From assembly GCA_947481985.1 (NCBI GenBank), contig CANKIK010000159.1, positions 1 to 7,921 on the forward strand: a stretch of 7,921 nt of DNA, in the 5' to 3' direction. Positions 5,207-7,921 of the stretch are shown piece after piece. This stretch comes from QWOP01 sp003669605. GTDB taxonomy: Bacteria; Planctomycetota; Planctomycetia; Pirellulales; UBA1268. Position 1 is the stretch's first letter. Each line of letters starts with the position of its first letter. Below the pieces are notes generated by a model that was given only the letters and a program-made list of their open reading frames with translations, was not told the origin of the DNA and made no database searches. Position numbers and translations under genes: made by a program.

Positions 5207-5337
5207 AGTGCGCTGCAATCTGCGCTGCAGCTTGACCTGCCCCCCTTAAACGGCACCACTTCCCGCGAGAATCGAGAAGTGCTGATGGTGTGGGGTGTGT
5301 GATTCCGCTACGGCTTGCCTAGTCCGAACGTAGTCGA

Positions 5338-6342
5338 TCAGCCGCTCGAAGCCTTGCTCGGCAGAGTGTCCCGCTCGGGCTGGCTCGAGATCCGGGCCAG
5401 GCCGAGCACATCGAACCGGGACACGACAAAGTCCAGGAACCGCTCCAGTCGACTGCCACGGGCAACGGCGAATGTGATCACCAGGCGCCGTTCCGCAGAG
5501 ACGCAGGCCCGGTCGATGACGCCCATCCACGGAAAGTAGAAGGCCGCCACGAGGAACGCGTTGAGCACGAACGAAAAGCCGAATGATTCAGCGATTCCTG
5601 CGTAAACACCGAGCAGTGCCACCCCAACCGGGATCCGCAAGCGGGGAACGAAGACGGCCACGAGAGCCGACGCTTCCACGACCAAGACCGCCCACTGCAG
5701 CAGGGCCGCGGTGGTGCGACTGGAGAGGATCAACGTGTTGGCCAGCGAGTGCTCCCGACCCATGAGGTGAACCCACAGCTGCAACGAGAGCCCGTTCGGC
5801 CAATCAATCCCACTCTGCACAAGCTTGGAGAGGGCGGCATTGGAGTGGTAGATGCCGATGCAGAACAGGCTCAGCGAGTGAACCCAACCTGGGTAGATTC
5901 TGCTCAACCAGAACGCCCGGCGGGCCAGTGCCATACGAATGTCGCTCGCGTGGAAGTGGTACCACATCGCATGGACGAAGAGGACGAGATTGGCGAGGTG
6001 TCTGGCATGGTCGATGTGGGAGGAGTTCTCGAAGGCGATCGCGACTGTGAGCGTGTAGGCGAACACGCTTACCCAGGAGGAGAGCGGCACCAGGAGTTGG
6101 AGGGCCCAGAGAATGCCTGCCGCGACGAGGAGCCAGCGGAAAACGGGGAAGACGAGCGGGGAGGTGAGAATCTCCTCGGGAAGAAACGAGAAGATCGTCG
6201 CCAGATGGTTTCGCGCTCCTTCCGAAGCGGGCACCCGGTCCCGCATGAAGACGATCGCATGCAGAAGCAGCCCCCAGACGACGAACTGCCCGATGTGTGG
6301 CCTGTAGGCAGAGGCTATCTCGTGGCGGAGTTCACGTTCCAT
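5338..6342 (-). CDS. HTTM-like multi-pass membrane protein
   Basis: A 334-residue integral membrane protein, related in style to HTTM/vitamin K-dependent gamma-carboxylase-like proteins. Hydrophobic segments are near 18-33, 65-84, 88-104, 116-129, 152-170, 212-232, 237-252 and 256-275. The region IYHSNAALSKLVQSGIDWP (164-182) followed by NGLSLQLWVHL fits the family pattern of an aromatic/helical segment, 'K-L-x-x-S-G-x-x-W-x-x-G-x-[AS]-L', between membrane helices. HIDHARHLANLVLF (109-122) has the His-rich turn often seen in them. The start is set at ATG 6342; an in-frame codon at 6405 would overlap the upstream gene by 74 bp, whereas ATG 6342 gives an 11 bp overlap. The bacterial relatives mostly have no known activity, so I give none. 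It is translationally coupled to the small anchored protein upstream. Confidence 0.75.
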   Translation of the reverse strand: MERELRHEIASAYRPHIGQFVVWGLLLHAIVFMRDRVPASEGARNHLATIFSFLPEEILTSPLVFPVFRWLLVAAGILWALQLLVPLSSWVSVFAYTLTVAIAFENSSHIDHARHLANLVLFVHAMWYHFHASDIRMALARRAFWLSRIYPGWVHSLSLFCIGIYHSNAALSKLVQSGIDWPNGLSLQLWVHLMGREHSLANTLILSSRTTAALLQWAVLVVEASALVAVFVPRLRIPVGVALLGVYAGIAESFGFSFVLNAFLVAAFYFPWMGVIDRACVSAERRLVITFAVARGSRLERFLDFVVSRFDVLGLARISSQPERDTLPSKASSG

Positions 6343-6841
6343 CGGGATGCACCCGAAAGCGTGCCTCGCTGACAACAGCGATCGTCTGCCTGTCGACTGG
6401 GCCAATCACGGTCTGCTCGACATCGACGTGGGAAAGCTCGGGAAAGCGTCCACGAAGGATGCGGGCGACATGGGCTCTCAACGTCGCTTCGTCGGGGGCA
6501 GTACCAAACTCGTCAACCGAGGGCGGCGGCCGAACACCAGCCCCGAGACCAACGGGATTCCCGTCGTAATTCCTCTGCAACTCAAAGTCGTGAAGGGGCA
6601 ACTGCACGCCCTGAGGATCGAAAACCACATACTGGCAGTAGAGTCGGGGGCTGTCGCGGAACATCGGCGCGATCGTGAACGGGTAGAGCTCTCCAAAAAC
6701 GATCGGCAGCACGAGCGTGCAGGCAGCAAACGCCACCGCACTCACCAACGCGAGTCGGGACGGCGGCGGCAGCTCGACTCCTTCATCGACGGTTCGACGC
6801 ATGGTTTCGTCAGTCTCGGCCCCAAACGCCACAGTCGTCAA
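6332..6841 (-). CDS. Small single-pass membrane-anchored partner of the HTTM-like protein
   Basis: A 169-residue protein of unrecognised family. Residues 1-29 are polar, 30-50 (LALVSAVAFAACTLVLPIVFG) are one membrane segment, and the rest is a soluble domain probably outside the membrane. Just after the helix is ELYPFTIAPMFRD (51-63): a Y-P-F-x-x-x-P-M-F motif that I associate with small proteins encoded beside HTTM-like genes. The soluble part has LYCQYVVFDPQGVQLPL and a C-terminal VDRQTIAVVSEARFRVHPDG strand pair. The start is TTG 6841, nine bases after GGGAG; a later ATG at residue 14 lacks a good site. The 3' end overlaps the HTTM-like gene by 11 bp, so the two form one operon. No catalytic motif is visible. 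Confidence 0.7.
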   Translation of the reverse strand: MTTVAFGAETDETMRRTVDEGVELPPPSRLALVSAVAFAACTLVLPIVFGELYPFTIAPMFRDSPRLYCQYVVFDPQGVQLPLHDFELQRNYDGNPVGLGAGVRPPPSVDEFGTAPDEATLRAHVARILRGRFPELSHVDVEQTVIGPVDRQTIAVVSEARFRVHPDGT

Positions 6842-6974
6842 TGTCGGTCGCTCCCATCCGCGGAAGAGAGCGGCGACATTGGCTGAGGGCTGGAGTCAGT
6901 CGGTGAAGCCGGTTTAGGATCAGAGGCCGAAGTGGTCCTCGCAAGTCGCTTTTTCCATTGGTGAGTCCTGACGC
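6842..6974. promoter_or_regulatory. Divergent intergenic region
   Basis: This 133 bp gap lies between the leftward membrane-protein operon and the rightward methyltransferase, so promoters for both should be here. I find no -35/-10 pair good enough to name. GGTGAG at 6960-6965 can serve as a ribosome site for ATG 6975 with nine bases spacing. Confidence 0.4.
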
Positions 6975-7823
6975 ATGCCCCAGACGGAGAGTTGTACTGC
7001 AGCGAATGCCGTCTACTGGCAGCAGCGCGGCGAGAGGAAGGATCTCCCCGGCCACGAGGTCACACTCATGGCCGAGCACGCGCGTTATGTCGCCTACATC
7101 CACTCGCAGGAACGGAAGCTCCTCTTGTCGATGATCGGGGGGAGCCGGCCACGCGTGCTTGATGTGGGCTGTGGGGCCGGCCGGATCGCTCTCGAGATCG
7201 CTCCCCGATGCCGCGAACTGGTGGGGACCGACATCGCTGAAAGCCTCCTCGACCGCGCTCGATCCGCCGCCCTCGAAGCTGGAATCTCAAACGTCCGTTT
7301 CGAGAAGCGGGGCCTCAACGCCCCCTTTGACCTCGGCGACTTCGATCTCGTCATCCTCTCCGGCGTGCTCAACTGCCTCGATGACGGCGATGCCGAGTCG
7401 ACGATCCGCCGCTGCGCTGACAGCCTCGCGGTGGGCGGAACGCTCTACGTCCGCAACAACTGCGCTGTCCGGCAACGCATCGACCGGCCCGCGGGTGACG
7501 AGGCTCCCCCCTTCATTCACCGCACCTCGCAGGAATACCTCGCGATGGTCCGCGCGATCCCAAAACTCGCCGTGCGACGCGAGGGCGCCCTTTTCCCGCC
7601 GCTGTGCGTGCCAAACATCGTTTACTACCATGCGATCCCGAAGTTTCTGCGGGACAGGGAGCCCGCGCGGTCCCTGCTCGACGCATGGTTTCGCCTCGAG
7701 GATAGCACTGCCGGTGCTCGTCTGCGGTGGCTTGGCCCTGTCTACAACGCCGCGATGCGCGTCATTCGTAAGCCAACGTTTTTCCACGTTCTAGAGGCGA
7801 CTGGCGTGGCCACGGCTCCGTAA
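6975..7823 (+). CDS. Class I SAM-dependent methyltransferase
   Basis: A 282-residue Rossmann-fold methyltransferase. Motif I is VLDVGCGAGRIALEIA (61-76). The acidic residue binding the ribose is D86 in LVGTDIAES. SNVRFEKRGLNAPFDLGDFD (105-124) leads into strand 4, FDLVILSGVLNCLDD (123-137), and LAVGGTLYVRNNCAV (151-165) is the following loop and strand. The C-terminal part (about 166-282) is longer than in minimal members and has an Arg/Trp-rich stretch (FLRDREP, LRWLGPVYNAAMRV), perhaps for substrate recognition. Substrate unknown. It diverges from the HTTM-like operon, so any functional link is only by position. It is not closely similar to the methyltransferase at 773-1513 beyond the shared fold motifs. 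The end overlaps a possible leftward gene. Confidence 0.88.
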   Translation: MPQTESCTAANAVYWQQRGERKDLPGHEVTLMAEHARYVAYIHSQERKLLLSMIGGSRPRVLDVGCGAGRIALEIAPRCRELVGTDIAESLLDRARSAALEAGISNVRFEKRGLNAPFDLGDFDLVILSGVLNCLDDGDAESTIRRCADSLAVGGTLYVRNNCAVRQRIDRPAGDEAPPFIHRTSQEYLAMVRAIPKLAVRREGALFPPLCVPNIVYYHAIPKFLRDREPARSLLDAWFRLEDSTAGARLRWLGPVYNAAMRVIRKPTFFHVLEATGVATAP

Positions 7824-7921
7824 GCTGCTGGGGTGTTGAGCGGCGGCACGGGCGTGCAGTTTTTCCACGAGTCTGAAACCCGATGGCAAGTAGCGATCCA
7901 CCACCGCACCAGTCTCGGGCA
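7791..7921 (-). CDS. Possible C-terminal end of a gene running in from the right edge
   Basis: On the minus strand one frame is open from the window edge to a TAG at 7793-7791 and reads PETGAVVDRYLPSGFRLVEK, then LHARAAAQHPSSLRSRGHASRL. The first 27 residues look like a globular C-terminus, with good third-position GC. The last residues overlap the methyltransferase tail by 33 bp, a common arrangement for convergent genes. Too little is visible to name a family, and chance openness is possible over 43 codons. Confidence 0.4.
   Translation of the reverse strand, partial: PETGAVVDRYLPSGFRLVEKLHARAAAQHPSSLRSRGHASRL
7846..7864 (+). terminator. Weak hairpin plus T-run after the second methyltransferase
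   Basis: GCAC (7846-7849) can pair with GTGC (7854-7857) across GGGC, followed by AG and five T (7860-7864). The stem has only 4 bp, so this is at best a weak rightward terminator. If the leftward frame here is real, this sequence is coding. Confidence 0.2.

Larger units (their letters stand above)
4829..5337. other. Stretch without an intact gene, with repeats and a decayed-looking ORF tail
   Basis: A minus-strand frame is open from 5259 to 4849. Its last third (about 4985-4849) looks protein-like: ISPGRIELLTRAVILVADM followed by NLAEAERAAVLARVVADL, a helical tail of the type found at the ends of some phage-type integrases, though no catalytic domain is present. The rest of the frame is crossed by hairpin element 2 and is low in coding character. 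A 20 bp motif occurs twice, around the element (see separate entries). A 6 bp inverted repeat (CACTTC 5257-5262 with GAAGTG 5276-5281) lies beyond the stop of the HTTM-like gene, without a T-run. I see no promoter I would defend. Confidence 0.5.

Noticed and set aside
5749..6372. 207-residue plus-strand ORF antisense to the HTTM-like gene
   Set aside because: Extremely charged Glu/Arg-rich product that mirrors the hydrophobic codons of the membrane protein; an antisense artefact.
6810..7103. 97-residue minus-strand ORF through the divergent intergenic region
   Set aside because: It would overlap the starts of both divergent genes and has no protein-like pattern.

Overview
The window is GC-rich bacterial DNA with compact genes, G/C-ending codons and several GTG or TTG starts. 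The gene families fit a Gram-negative, environmental bacterium: a secreted sugar-type binding protein, an HTTM-like membrane protein, a DUF2283/DUF4258-like pair and class I methyltransferases. The mixture, and the intergenic remnants, remind me of Planctomycetota, but nothing here proves the phylum. No rRNA, tRNA, CRISPR array, transposase or intact integrase was seen.

Layout. Positions 1-196 hold a tandem array of a 64-65 bp unit, each copy carrying an inverted repeat and a terminator-like GC hairpin plus T-run. It is followed at 201-294 by a 94 bp hairpin element that recurs, same orientation and gapless, at 5079-5172. Positions 295-772 have no convincing intact gene, only a possible frameshifted gene remnant and a 27-codon ORF. 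A two-gene rightward unit follows: a SAM-dependent methyltransferase (773-1513) and an aldehyde dehydrogenase with all its catalytic residues (TTG start at 1560, to 2984). Convergent to it is a periplasmic binding protein of the ribose/galactose type (3097-4173, minus) with no transporter partner in view. Between the two converging stop codons sits what looks like the C-terminal scrap of a DUF4440/SnoaL-like (NTF2-fold) protein. Further right on the minus strand is a two-gene overlapping unit, a DUF4258-like protein followed by a DUF2283 protein, with the size and arrangement of a toxin-antitoxin pair.

Positions 4829-5337 are again free of intact genes. They hold the second hairpin element, a duplicated 20 bp motif around it, and an ORF tail that may be decayed. 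From 6841 to 5338 (minus) runs an overlapping pair: a small single-pass membrane-anchored protein and an HTTM-like multi-pass membrane protein. A second class I methyltransferase (6975-7823) diverges from this pair across 133 bp. At the right edge a leftward open frame (7921-7791) may be the C-terminal end of a gene outside the window, overlapping the methyltransferase tail.

The functional units are probably independent: a methyltransferase/aldehyde dehydrogenase pair, a solute-binding protein, a small two-gene module, and a membrane protein pair. The hairpin elements, the tandem array and at least two gene scraps suggest a region patched together by recombination. The most unusual points are the repeated hairpin element, the terminator-like tandem array, and the possible AUU start of the binding protein.
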